From Metaphire vulgaris (taxonomy: Eukaryota > Annelida > Clitellata > Crassiclitellata > Megascolecidae), in the NCBI GenBank assembly GCA_018105865.1, contig CM030848.1:14728809-14792808 (forward strand): 64,000 nt of DNA, in the 5' to 3' direction. A program made the translations under genes and the position numbers. The first letter of the stretch is position 1. The number at the start of each line of letters is the position of its first letter. Below the pieces are notes generated by a model, which worked only from the letters and a program-made list of their open reading frames with translations, made no database searches and was not told where the DNA came from. This document shows positions 53,701 through 64,000 of the stretch, piece after piece.

Positions 53701-56700
53701 ATTGGGTGAACAAGTGTATTCTCATTTTGTTGGGATAGACTTCATTGCTATTGTCGTCATCATAATCATCATCGTGGTTGTCTTCATCATCGTCGTCGTC
53801 GTCATCATCATCATTTCTGAAGCTACTTGGTCCGATATGTGTTGTAGGGAAAGACAGAAGAAGCCTTGCTTACTTGCAGGAAGGCTCTGTTGATGTCAAC
53901 AAATCAACGAGAAACTCAACACGTCTGTCTTTATGAAATCGGTATGCGCCACCCTCTCGTTTATCTATTCTGTTTGTGCGATGTGTGCACGTACGCAAGT
54001 CTATGTGAAGTTTGGATGACACGCATATATGTCACAAAATAATGGTTCAATTTGCCCAGGTTTTGGGGTTTAGCGAGGCCCCGCTGATCGGCCAGTGAGA
54101 ACCCCAGCATGGGTAGACAATTCTGAACTTTGGCTATCTTCCCCCCCCCCAGTAAAGAAAAGAAATTTTTGGATGACAGTACTATAATCTTCACTGCTTT
54201 TAACACACACAGCAGACACTGTATTTACTTATGTCTTATATATTTATTTATTCATGTATATATGCAGGGTGGTGCAAAAAACCGGACTAGTCACATTTAA
54301 GGTTGCATTTAATATAGTCCAGTTTTTTTTGTGCCACCCTGTATATATATATATATATATATAAATTATTTATATATATATTATTATAAAGTGCCATTTA
54401 CGTATATATATTAAATTTTTTCAGGGTTGTTTAAGTGCATTTGATGAAGCTCCATTGGCAAGAAGCTGCCTCCAGTTTCCACAGGTTTTGTGGACCTTTG
54501 CACTCATTTGCTGCTAATTCTCTATTTCAAATTCGGCATTTCATTTATTAAGTTTCTAGAAGCTGCTGAAGGAATTATAAGTTAAATGTTGTCACGTGCA
54601 GTTGTAATGACTTTGCAGTCATATTATCTAAGTTGTTGGTATCTTGTTCACCCCTTAATTATCTGTGAAAGAAGACATTGGGAAAACATCACATTCAACT
54701 CATTCCCAGGTCCTCTTTTTTTACCTTATGTAGGGACAAAGAACTAATAGTCTCTAGTCGTAGGTATAAATTACCGTTTCCATGAATGTAAATATTATTT
54801 CATTTCCGTTTAAGAGTAAATGTAATCTTTATTCAACGGAACATTGTAGCAGAACATTTCAGAGAATACTTTCATTCAAAGAATGCAGAACATTTAGAGA
54901 ATTTCTCATTCAACGGAACATTGTCTATATTAAGCAGAACATTTCAGAGAATACTTCTCATTCAACGGAACATTGTCTACATTAAGCAGAACATTTCAGA
55001 GAATACTTCTCATTCAACGGAACATTGTCTACATTAAGCAGAACATTGGATGAATGATAATCATGATTTGGGGTTTCTTTACTTTTCAGGCTAAGAAAGG
55101 AGTCACGATGGGCTAGATGTTATTATGCCTACCTGGCTGCGTGTAAGTGTGGCTTGTTCTTCTTGTGTCCTGTTCTTTCACTAGTGATTCAGTTTTGCAC
55201 CGATTCTATATCACTTTTCGTTTAAAACTGTATCGGTTATTAACCGATTTCTATTTTTACTTGCGTTCGTGAATTTTTCTGTGTTCAAACCGCACAAATA
55301 AGTCCAGATTACTGGTGGGCTTGCATGCATCTAAAATTGCAGTTTATATTGTAATTCAGTGTAGGACCCAACTTGTTGACCGAGTTGATATGGAATGATT
55401 GCTCAGTGAGTTAGCATCGGTCCTCTATCATATGGTGACCTCTCTTGACAGGTTTTCATGCAGGATTATGGCCCATCCATATAGTACGTACTCACTGAGG
55501 GGGAGGGGTTGGATTTAGGAGATTTTGCATATGTACAGTGTGCAAACGGGGGGAGGATTTAAAATATGCCTTTTTTGCATATGTGTTATATGGATGAGCC
55601 CTTAATCAAACAGTATGCTTAGTACTATTTTATGTATTTTTCAGTGTCTTACGGTTGTGTGGATGACATGGAAAAAGCTCTTCCGCTGTTGACGGACGTT
55701 CCAAAGCTTGTAAAACTAAAAAATAACCAGCTGGAGAATTTCGTCTGTAGACGGGTGATTGGACATCTTTCATTTTAAGACGCTTCTCAATAAACTCTGA
55801 CAGGCAGAGACGTTACGCAGCTCTTCATTTACGATTGATGGCTGCTTGTAGCTTGTATTCTGTTTATGTTACTGTAACATTTTTCCATGTCCGTGCATAG
55901 GCACGTTAACCACGGTTTATCGTTGTTTTCGGAATGAGATACAATCCACGCGAATTGAATTATTCATTGTATTAACCCCTTAACTGGGTATTTAACTGTA
56001 ACTCAATGTAAAATGGACGGATATACATCAGGATGACATCTGAATGGAATCTTTTACTCTGGAAGTTATTAATTCAATAAAATATATAACTGAAAATATT
56101 TATGACTGCCCAGAATTCTGTGAAATTTAGAAGACAGATATGTCTCAGGAAAACAGAAGATCATTGAGATATGGTAGAAAATCATAGAGAGGCAGTGTCA
56201 ATGGTGGACATTTTTGATATAAGCAAATTTGATATGTAGAGAAAATGGATTATAACTAGAGGTAAGGGTCACATTTTTGGTGTGGTGTTTGGAGAAGGAA
56301 TTTTATTGCTTTACTTTTCTCTTAATGTGTAATTCAACAGGACATGGTTGTTCTAACATCATGTGAAGTAATGTAGCTGAAGTTTTGATATATCTGTCTG
56401 TCTATTTGTCTATGTGTATGTATGTATGTATATTTGTATGTCCAGGCAAATAGCTGCAGTGTACGAACTCCAAGCAGGAACCAGATGATAATTTTGGTTC
56501 TTGAGATGCTGTACATATGGACGTCGATACCAAACTGTTCCAAGAATGATCTCAAAGAAATGCTGAAAAGTACAGTGGTCCATTACGCTATTTCGTTCTA
56601 TTTTGCAGAATTCGAAAAGCAACTTGATAGTATTTAAAATATTTGCACTGAGAAGTTTGATTTATTTACGAGTAAAATAGCAAATTAACTTATTAAATCA

Positions 56701-58275
56701 AACTTTCAGCAGGACCTAAAGTCTAGCAAGACTCGTGAGTGTTAACACTAGCACACTTTATAAAAATACTTTTCAGTAGTATTTTATGCACCTCAAGATT
56801 CCACTTGGTTATTTTTGGTTTCTAGTTATGTTACTATATTTATGCTCAGATATATTTGACATCATAATTTCAGTTTTTTAACTTGTTATTGTTTCATTTT
56901 TTGCAGTTTGTGAGGAAGAGATCGAACCTATGTTCCGTCCAACATGTTGCTTGATTGAGGGCGTTATCTACAAAGAGTTTGATAACTTCGAATCGGCCGA
57001 AAAGGTGATTTATTATTTTACAACCTCTGAGTAGAAACTGAAGAGGCGCTAATATAAATGCTGCATTATGTTAATATGGGCTTGCTTTTTAATGGATTGC
57101 AGAGCCTTCAGAAAGCTGTCAGTTTATACGACACGGAGTCTAACGTTGACGCGCACATAGCGGCGTTTGCATGCTTCGAGTTGGGGATGTTGAAAAGCCA
57201 GCAAGGAGACGTAAGCTGCATTTGATTTGGATGCTCGGCTCTTGATCTGATTTCTGTCATTTCTTGTTGCTCTCTGCTCTGTCTAGAGCTAAATGTACAA
57301 GCTAAATAGATTGTACTTACTTACTTACTTACTTAGGAGCCCCTAAGGTCAACTCAGCCTTACTAGCTGGAGGGCAGTTGTAACATCAAATGAGGAGCAG
57401 CTGCGAAGTAAAGCGCGGGCCTAGATAAACTGCAACCTACTCTAGGTGAATGGCGTATGTCACTTGAGTTGCGGTATGCCTAAGAGACCGGAGATCAGCA
57501 ATGGCCCGAACACTTGAATCCAGGCATGGGAAAACTTTACTTAAATATACAGGATGGCGCAAAAACGGACTATATTAAATGCAAACCTAAATGTGACTAG
57601 TCCAGTTGTTTTTGCGCCACCCTGTACAAGCTGAATAGATTTTAATTTGAGTTTTTCTTTGTTTGCGTTTGTTATAGTTTCAAGAAAGCAGGCAACACTT
57701 TCAGCATATAAAGGTAAGAAATTATTGTTTTGAAAACTTCAAGTTTTTACTTGGATTTAGAAGTTTTTGGCAGTAATGCATTTTTTGATAGTGTTAAGTA
57801 TTTTCAAGATTTATTTCTAAAATAATGGAACAAAGGTGAAAGTTACTCTTTGGGCTCAAGCGCCTGAATGAAACATAAAAGAGTGTTTCTGTCATGGTTA
57901 AGCTTGAACCCCAGACCTTTTGGCTGGCAGTCCAGCTTTCTGACAACTAGACCAACCTGCCATCACTTAAATAATTAAACCTTTTTATATTTTGAGATCT
58001 TTGGATAAGTTGCACTCATCTTAACCGTAGCTGATGTTTTTTTTTCACAACTTGAGGCGACTAGTTCGTGCCAAGCGCTATATAAGTTAATGATTAGATT
58101 AAACTGCATAGATAAGCAAGTGATCGGAACTCAGGTGAATCTGTCTTTGCAGAATCATTACAAGAACTTCGACTTTGAGTCGCGAATCAGCGTCAAGGTC
58201 AGCTCTGCCCTGAAGCGAATCGCCGAGGAGGAGGCGAATCAGCATCAGAATGGCCGCAGCTGCAGCATCCAGTGA
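50718..58275 (+). CDS. TTC39C: Tetratricopeptide repeat protein 39C
   Basis: Scaffold-type TPR protein of the TTC39/Iml2 family; biochemical role poorly known. Exons: 50718-50824, 51098-51146, 51646-51762, 51895-52406, 53023-53093, 53450-53547, 54425-54484, [one missing], 55090-55142, 55645-55754, 56446-56569, 56907-57004, 57103-57210, 57678-57713, 58153-58275. The start is the first ATG after an in-frame stop at 50556. Landmarks: LMSAGNSFVSFL, DITSYIKGGWYLRQAW, LAAVCFGYGAFQL, YYHSVVRPFFALDGSN, ESRWARCYYAYLAA, LEMLYIWTSIPNC, and the C-terminal YKNFDFESR before a Ser/Gln-rich end. The order and wording follow the TTC39C paralogue, not TTC39A/B. The found exons give 1666 nt. Exon 7 ends in phase 0 and exon 8 starts after two codon bases, so an exon of length 2 modulo 3 (about 80 nt, the LYEIGWC region) is missing. 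Confidence 0.92.
51196..51340. mobile_element. 145-bp foldback element in TTC39C intron 2
   Basis: TTGTCGGTTAATTCACTGCC at the left, GGCAGTGAATTAATCGACAA at the right. The centre has several TTAGGGTT-like words, which look telomeric but are too few to be a telomere remnant. Confidence 0.7.
53753..53816. repeat. (CAT)n/(GTC)n microsatellite
   Basis: Compound CATCAT/GTCGTC repeat in a TTC39C intron. Confidence 0.85.
54265..54341. mobile_element. Foldback element, AGGGTGGTGC family, copy 2
   Basis: CAGGGTGGTGCAAAAAACC to TTTTTTGTGCCACCCTG, next to a (TA)n run at 54341-54383. Internal arms as in 34444-34519. It is 84 bp upstream of TTC39C exon 7. Confidence 0.88.
54831..55049. repeat. 52-bp tandem repeat, about 4 copies
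   Basis: The unit contains ATTCAACGGAACATTGTCTA and GCAGAACATTTCAGAGAATA. The last copies are near identical, the first two degenerate. It ends 40 bp before TTC39C exon 8, in the interval where one exon is missing. Confidence 0.93.
55470..55603. mobile_element. Foldback element, copy 2 of the GGTCCATCCATA family
   Basis: GCCCATCCATATAG to TATATGGATGAGCCC, interior matching 2157-2280. TTC39C intron. Confidence 0.75.
55972..56025. mobile_element. TTAACCCCTTAAC element, truncated copy
   Basis: TTAACCCCTTAACTGGGTAT followed by TTAACTGTAACTCAATG and TGGACGGATATA, then lost. Right end absent. Confidence 0.7.
57550..57624. mobile_element. Foldback element, AGGGTGGTGC family, copy 3 (inverted)
   Basis: CAGGATGGCGCAAAAAC to TTTTTGCGCCACCCTG. 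The two internal arms are in opposite order to copies 1 and 2. Confidence 0.85.
57908..57968 (-). repeat. tRNA-like sequence (tRNA-derived SINE head or tRNA pseudogene)
   Basis: The minus strand reads GGCAGGTTGGTCTAGTTGTC, an A-box-like stretch, and then TCTGGGGTTCAAGC, a B-box-like stretch, 30-odd bases apart. Stems are imperfect, so it is not a functional tRNA call. In a TTC39C intron. Confidence 0.5.
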
Positions 58276-59815
58276 TTGAATCCACGCTGTATTCCCCATC
58301 AGCTTTTAACTGCAACTTTAAGGCATTCTGAATGTTTATTTAGCAGTAGGTCCTTTGATTAAACTGTCTGCGCCTAGAATATAAAACTTGCAGCAGCATT
58401 GTTAGTCTCTTGTGTAGATATTTGATTTGGCAGATGTCTGTGTCGTCTGCAGGCGCACTTTTTATAGCGATTCATAAATAGCGGCAGACATGGACATGGC
58501 TTGCGTCCACCCACGGGGTGTGGTGGGTCAGAAATCTTCATGTTTACGGTGACTTACGGTCGAGTAAGAAAACAAGTCGCGGTTTAAGAAATTGTAATGT
58601 ATTACTGTGGGTTGGGTTAGTTTGGGTCAAGTAACCCTATTGCTTCCATGGGTTGGTTTGGGCCTGAATCATGATGGGTTGGGTTGGGTTTTAAAAATTC
58701 GACCCAGGTCCATGTCTGTGTAACTGAACGATGTTGATTGATTTGATTGATTGTTGTGATTGATTGATTGATTAATTGCAATTATTGGTTGGTGAGAAGT
58801 TTTCACTTGCATTCTGCGTGTTTTTGTTGTATCGTTTTGGCATTGAGCTTCTGTCTCATGGATATCCTCTTGTGCCTAAGCGTTGATTTTTCTCAGATCT
58901 TCGTTAACAGACTAATCTGCAAAAACAAAGTGCAAAACATATTTAGTTCTTACAGAGAACTGATGATACTGTATCGTGAGAGATTTTCTTCTAGTAATTT
59001 AGACGTGTCTGTCTTAGTTACGGTGGGCTCTGCGTAGCCGAAGCAGTTGTAATCTTCATGTATTTTATGCAGTTACACAACACCGACTTTTACGTGCTTT
59101 TGTAATTCGTTTTTTCTGCCACTTTTACACTGTATCGTTTCACTAAACGTGTTATCCATTTCTACCGTGTAGACTGTTTGTAGGATAATTTCTTTTAGAG
59201 CTCTGCTATTGATCTCTGTTAAATATTGAACAGCTAAACGTTTATTAATAAGCTTGACTTGTTGATTATTTATTTTGCTACGGATCGGCGACTTTATCGG
59301 TTTTCGAGGGCACAATATGATTTTACGGCGTTGTTATTTTGTCCGTCTGTTTAGCAGATTTTTTACGACTGGACCAAATTTTTTTTACTGTGTTTGAAGT
59401 GGTAAGTTTGTTTTCTTGTGCTGTAAATTTTGTAAAAGACGAAGTTTTGTATGTGGCATTTTTTGTTCAATAAATTGCTTTGAATAGTACAGTACTGCAC
59501 ATTGCTTGCCTACGGTGGTACTCTGTGACTTTCTACCATGCTAATAATGTTTGACAATGGAAGCAAAATTAGTCGTGGTACACTTACATTTGCTTTGCCG
59601 TAGAATTTTGCAGTTTTGTTGTTGTTCTTGAAGCGTATGTACCTTACACTACTTACCTACGGCATTGAAGAACTCGATTGCTATTTATACACATATATTT
59701 ATACTATTGGTATATCATTAGTGTTTAGGCCATGTCACGAGCATGATTGAAATATTGCAAACTTTATGCAATGCTTGGTTAAATTTATAGCATTTTTAAT
59801 TAATACTGATATTTG
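58276..59815. other. TTC39C 3' flank, probable 3' UTR
   Basis: No gene recognised. The first good AATAAA on the plus strand is at 59469-59474, 1.2 kb past the stop, and may mark the transcript end. (GATT)n words lie at about 58735-58780. Confidence 0.45.
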
Positions 59816-60122
59816 CAGGGGCGGTTCCATGTTGGGGATGACTGGGGATGCATCCCCCCACCGAGCTTTTTTTCTTGTCAGTGTTTTCAGGGTTTACCAG
59901 GTTGGAACCACTATCCTTGTGTGCGAAACAGAGCTAGTAATCTTTTTTTGCTTGTCAGTCTTTTTCTGCAAGGTTTTTTCATTATTTACTGGCCCAAAAA
60001 ACACCGATAATGACCTTTTTTGCTTGTCAATCCTTTTGGGGATTTCATTGCACCCCCCCGCCCCAACCAACTTCCTAAAAATTCATTGCATCCCCCACGA
60101 AGAATTCTTGGAACCACCACTG
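59816..60122. mobile_element. hAT-like MITE, CAGKGGYGGTTCC family
   Basis: CAGGGGCGGTTCCATG to CTTGGAACCACCACTG. Flanks GATATTTG (59808-59815) and GCTATTTG (60123-60130) agree at 7 of 8. The interior carries three TTTTTGCTTGTCA words. Confidence 0.87.
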
Positions 60123-61399
60123 GCTATTTGTGTATAGTTTTTTTCTATTTCTGGTAAACAAACCATATGTTAGTTATGTTAGTTGGTTTTTGATTAAGGT
60201 CGGTGAAAGATAAAAACCCGCCCCCACAAATGTTCCTATGTATGGAGTCTTTTCCAGTAATTGATGATGATTTAATTAACTCAACTCGTCTCACCCTACC
60301 TGCCACACGTTTGGTTTTACCGGTAAGTGAAAATAGTCTTCTGTTTTCACGCAGTCGTTGATGTCTTTTCTGGTAGAAATACGGGTTTTCAAGATGGTTG
60401 GTTGGACATTTTGATGCTCGTGAAGTTTTTTGTTTTGGAGAATTTTTAGGGTATGCCAATACTCTCAAATTAGCTCAGGTATATAAAGAACTCCTTCTCC
60501 GTGACCTTCATCTCTTCAATATTATTTATAGGTTTTATTTTTATTAAATTGAATAGTTTATAGCAACTGTCAATAAAGGCATGATGGTCACAATACTTGA
60601 TAAACATGCAGTTGTGTTTTTGACACAAGAGCTTTATTGAAATAACTGTAATTTGTTTTATGCTTTGGGTTTTGTTTCGACTCTAACCTATGGTTGTTAA
60701 TTTCTTATAGTAGATATTAATTGATGTTTCCGTTATCCCATGTCGATATATTTTATCGGTGAATTGTGGAAAAACCGGTGCATTACTAATTCATGTAAGT
60801 TGCTATAAAGTGGTGAATTAGTTAATTATTTTATTAAATTATTTACTTTGGGTCTTTCATTTTGTGGACTTTGTGTTGTACAGTGGGATCTCTCATCAGC
60901 GAATCAATTGTCACTGGTTTCCGTGTGCATGCAAATGACTGAGGTCTGTTTGGCAGGTGTAAACCCGGATGGAAAAGTCGGAGACCTCATCCCTTTATCA
61001 CTCCCACCCCTCCACTTTCCAGAGTCTAGCCTCTAAAAAGTTTGTGTTGGGGGTGGGGGGAGGGTGCGGCGGCAGATGTTTCTTGCTGTCGTTAACTTAT
61101 TTAAATAAGTTATTTATCATAATGAAGCAAAAGAAATTCTTATCCCCTCTGGTTTATCGGGTAATTCTTTCCACTCCAATCTCGAATACCACCATGGATT
61201 GAACTAAATACGAACATTAAATTGTAGAATAGGAGTTTACGTATATGAAAAGAAGATTTTGTGGTAAAATCTACCATTTTAACAATTGTGACTCAGTAGA
61301 TAGAAAAAACCAGTAGGGGTCATATGAAATCACGAAAACTCAAATCGTTGTTGATGATTACCTTTTTTGCTCAAGACTTTTTGTCCGAAAATGTGCCCC
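60123..61399. other. AT-rich intergenic stretch
   Basis: No coding exon, transposon end or structured RNA was recognised. A G-rich patch (GGGGGTGGGGGGAGGGTG) at about 61048-61066 is the only notable composition change. Confidence 0.4.
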
Positions 61400-61754
61400 A
61401 GGGATATTTTTACACCCCCTAATACCCGTCCCCCCAAAATTTGAGACCGACACCCCAACCAGTGGCGGCTCTAGGATTTGGCAAGTGGGGGGCCGTTGGG
61501 GTGGCAACTTCTAATCATGGGGGCCAACCATTTGTTGTTTAATGTATGCAGCATTAAGTATAGGGTCCCAACTGGGGGGGCCAGACACTCAATAGGGGCA
61601 CGGGCCCCCCGGTGGAGCCGCCACTGCCCCCAACACCCCTCCCCCAATCTGAGCCAGGGACGACCTTTATTTACTTGTCAGACTTTCAGCAGGGACCGAC
61701 CCCCAGAATATAGCGACACCCCCCCACCAAATTGATAATCGTAGAAATAACCCT
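61400..61754. mobile_element. AGGGATATTT-family MITE, copy 3, carrying a nested insertion
   Basis: AGGGATATTTTTACACCCCC to GTAGAAATAACCCT. The two halves match 4556-4748 once the 61460-61626 insert is taken out. Confidence 0.8.
61460..61626. mobile_element. CAGTGGCGGCTC hAT-like MITE, nested copy
   Basis: CAGTGGCGGCTCTAGG to GGTGGAGCCGCCACTG. Flanks ACCCCAAC and CCCCCAAC agree at 7 of 8. Inverted relative to 14568-14754. Confidence 0.88.
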
Positions 61755-61889
61755 GATCGAGACGTGCCCCCTTATTCTGAAATCTTGACTGTGCCACTGA
61801 CTGCTGCTTTGCGATTACTATCGAGGGTTCGTTCTCCCCCTTCCCCCTCCCCCAGCAGCACGAGTAACTATTTGCTCGTGTAGGTATCA

Positions 61890-62210
61890 CCTTTCTGAAT
61901 CTGAGCTCGCTCGGTTTTATCGGGCGATTAAGCGCTAAACGCGCCATTATTTGTCCGAGGAGGTTCGTTCACAGCGCAGAACTCGTATCGGTAAAAGACG
62001 TTAAAAAGCACGCGGCTGGCTGATCCTCGCCGTCGATTATTGTATAAACCCCGTTCTCTTGTAATCCTTTCAAGCACGTCTGACGGGGCGACAAAGGCGG
62101 CGTTGGTTCTTCCATTCTTCTCTGGAATGTTGCCTCCTCTTAATTTGTGGTGGAATTCGACGGCGTCGATCCCTGCGTGAAACCGGACACTACTTCACTG
62201 TTAATAAGAA
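61890..62210. other. CpG-rich stretch, no gene recognised
   Basis: Clearly richer in CG dinucleotides than its surroundings (for example CGCTCGGTTTTATCGGGCG, CGCCGTCGATTATTG). Could be a promoter or an unmethylated exon of an unrecognised gene. No protein match was seen in any frame. Confidence 0.35.
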
Positions 62211-62523
62211 GCGACGACCGGATAGAAGTGTTCACCTTTCGAAACGATTAGGCAGTCTATCTCGTCTCTTCTTAAGGAGGCATGTCTTTCGGACAGTGTT
62301 AATTCTTTGCGATTTAGCCAGGACAGGACAGGACAGGACGGGACGTGTGAATTTTCAAGCCTCGATCGATGTGAATAGCGCATTGGCTCGAAGCATATCT
62401 TCAGTAGCATGAACAGTATACTATTTTGTATATAATTTGTATAGTAGCGAAATCTGTGAGGCAAACTAACGGATTCAGTGGAACAATTTTTAACAAACCT
62501 TAACCTTAAAATCGTCTTGAACA

Positions 62524-62544
62524 TGGGCGTAGCGACGTAGGGGG

Positions 62545-62609
<65 letters not shown>

Positions 62610-62900
62610 CCCAAATTAGACTACCTTAAAATTTGTAATGTGTTTTTTAAGATTTTCAAAGTTTTTAAAGATTTATAACCCCAATCATAGGCGGATTTTA
62701 TTAAAGGCTGGGGTAGGCTTAAGCCTACCCAACTAATCCCACCAAAGCAAAAAAATGTTTTTTCCATCAACACCAGGTCTGTCGCGTGCTGGATGGCACC
62801 CCCAGACACCCATGCTAGCCTACCCAAATATTAAACTCTAAATCCGCCTCTGCCCCCAATCACATTATGCTCCCCACAAATCAAATTCCTGGCTACGCCC
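62524..62900. mobile_element. GGGCGTAGCGACG MITE, copy 2, with (TA)n and nested insertion
   Basis: TGGGCGTAGCGACG to TGGCTACGCCCCTG. Contains a (TA)n run at 62545-62606, the TTTTCAAAGTTTTTAAAG core shared with 17995-18162, and the 62688-62853 insertion. Confidence 0.85.
62688..62853. mobile_element. GGCGGATTTTA element nested in the previous MITE
   Basis: TAGGCGGATTTTATT to TAAATCCGCCTCTGC, flanked by identical CCCCAATCA at 62679-62687 and 62854-62862. The right end matches the fragment at 19120-19163. Confidence 0.87.
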
Positions 62901-62986
62901 CTGTTCATTACGTTACTGCAAGTTCTGTCTTCCCCGAATTGCCGCTCAAACAAAGTGTGTTTTTCTTAATAATATAATTAATCGGC

Positions 62987-63012
62987 ATGAGCGAGAGAGA
63001 AAGAGAAAGAGA

Positions 63013-63078
<66 letters not shown>
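62987..63078. repeat. (GA)n microsatellite
   Basis: GAGAGA run with AGAAAGAGAAAG start. The open frame over it is a repeat translation. Confidence 0.93.
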
Positions 63079-63079
<1 letters not shown>

Positions 63080-63179
63080 CTTAACCGATCTTCGCGGTTT
63101 TATTATCTAATTGTCTTATTGCCCATCGCCAAACACGACACACACACAGAGACAACGGTTGTATTTTGTCTTAATTTCT

Positions 63180-63440
63180 GTCATCCGGGTTTGTCTAGAC
63201 GAATAATATTGAACGGAAAGTCCGACTAATATTTTCGTTGACGCAATCTTTGCGTTATGTGTCTCTGCCAACTCGTGGCGATGTAGCAGCGTCGGTTTCG
63301 ACAAGCTTATCGTCGGCGCTGCGCTAAAGACGCGTGTCATAACCGGCGCCATAAGCGCAGCGCTGCGCTGTCTGCGAGTTTTCCGTTTGTCCGCTTTTGA
63401 AGCGGCGACCAAAATTATTACCACCAGCGATTTCTATCCG
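63180..63440. other. CpG-rich stretch near the right edge
   Basis: Dense CG dinucleotides (GGCGCTGCGCTAAAGACGCG, GCGCAGCGCTGCGCTG) against an AT-rich background. Possibly the promoter of a gene beyond the window; no exon could be assigned from here to 64000. Confidence 0.35.
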
Positions 63441-64000
63441 ACGTATCGTATATAGCCACTGAAACGGACATTTATGACATTGTACACTGCAGTCCTGTCA
63501 GTCGTAGACGCAAAAGACAAGATGGCAACTACAGTGCTACTGTAAGGAGAATATACAGGAACAAACCTACTGGAGGACAAGATGGTAAAGAATGAGATTA
63601 CACAGCAAGATCGTAACGGGTGGAACATAGGGGTTCTCACGCAGGACAGGCCCCAACGAATCACACTGAACTCCTGTTGCCTTTTTATATTATGACTTGA
63701 TCGGGCAATAGAATACTTGAAGTTGTTATAGATCACATCGGATTGTCAGAGTCTGGAATGAGAGTGAGTGGACAGTCAACAGACTTTGACTATACTGGTC
63801 ATTTCGCGGACTCACAACATACGGCGATATCTTTTTTTGCAGAGGGCAAAAATTACGAAATCTCTTTTGCGACGGACAAATTTCTACGCTGAAGTCCTCG
63901 TGAAGTTATCGATTCGTCGTAAGCGCATTTCTCATGTATATAGGAGGGTGGACGCCAAATGACAATTAGTCAATGGATTGCATTCGATGAACAGTATAAT

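Noticed and set aside
54620..54714. Candidate for the missing TTC39C exon
   Set aside because: One frame is open up to a GT, but its phase does not fit the neighbours and the residues do not match the family.
57908..57968. Functional tRNA gene
   Set aside because: A- and B-box words are present, but the stems do not pair well enough and no terminator follows.

Overview
This is nuclear DNA from a metazoan. Genes are split by GT-AG introns, AT-rich introns are full of (AAT)n and (AGT)n microsatellites, and short foldback transposons are everywhere. The proteins resemble marine deuterostome invertebrates, and the frequent AGGCCTA words fit an echinoderm-like genome. That last point is a low-confidence impression; no marker in the window fixes the species.

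Four genes are recognisable. (1) A short-chain dehydrogenase of the retinol/17-beta-hydroxysteroid type lies at 648-3515 (+), four exons, with a one-base frameshift just before the catalytic Tyr. (2) A protein disulfide isomerase (a-b-b'-a' layout) runs on the minus strand from 20735 to about 5.2 kb. Its a' exons are badly corrupted inside a satellite block. (3) A complete non-muscle myosin II heavy chain lies at 49763-23816 (-) in 20 coding exons. It totals 1975 residues once two single-base deletions in the rod exon are allowed for. (4) TTC39C lies at 50718-58275 (+), head-to-head with the myosin. Fourteen exons were found, and one internal exon of about 80 nt could not be located. The genes show no functional grouping; this is ordinary animal gene order.

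Layout: 0-5 kb holds the dehydrogenase and small elements. 6.17-8.76 kb is an 8-copy, ~324-bp satellite. 8.76-13.95 kb is a strange mosaic in which short pieces of that satellite, a CGGTCC-type short repeat and real isomerase exons are interleaved; I think this is largely a consensus artefact. It ends in a perfect 28-bp-arm hairpin. 14-21 kb holds the upstream isomerase exons, 23.8-49.8 kb the myosin, and 50.7-58.3 kb TTC39C. 58.3-64 kb has no recognised gene, but has nested transposons and two CpG-rich stretches.

The best new signal outside the genes is a set of hAT-like miniature elements. They have CAGTG-type ends and 8-9 bp flanking duplications that can be read directly, and two of them are nested insertions. 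I found no CRISPR array, operon or defence locus, and none is expected here.
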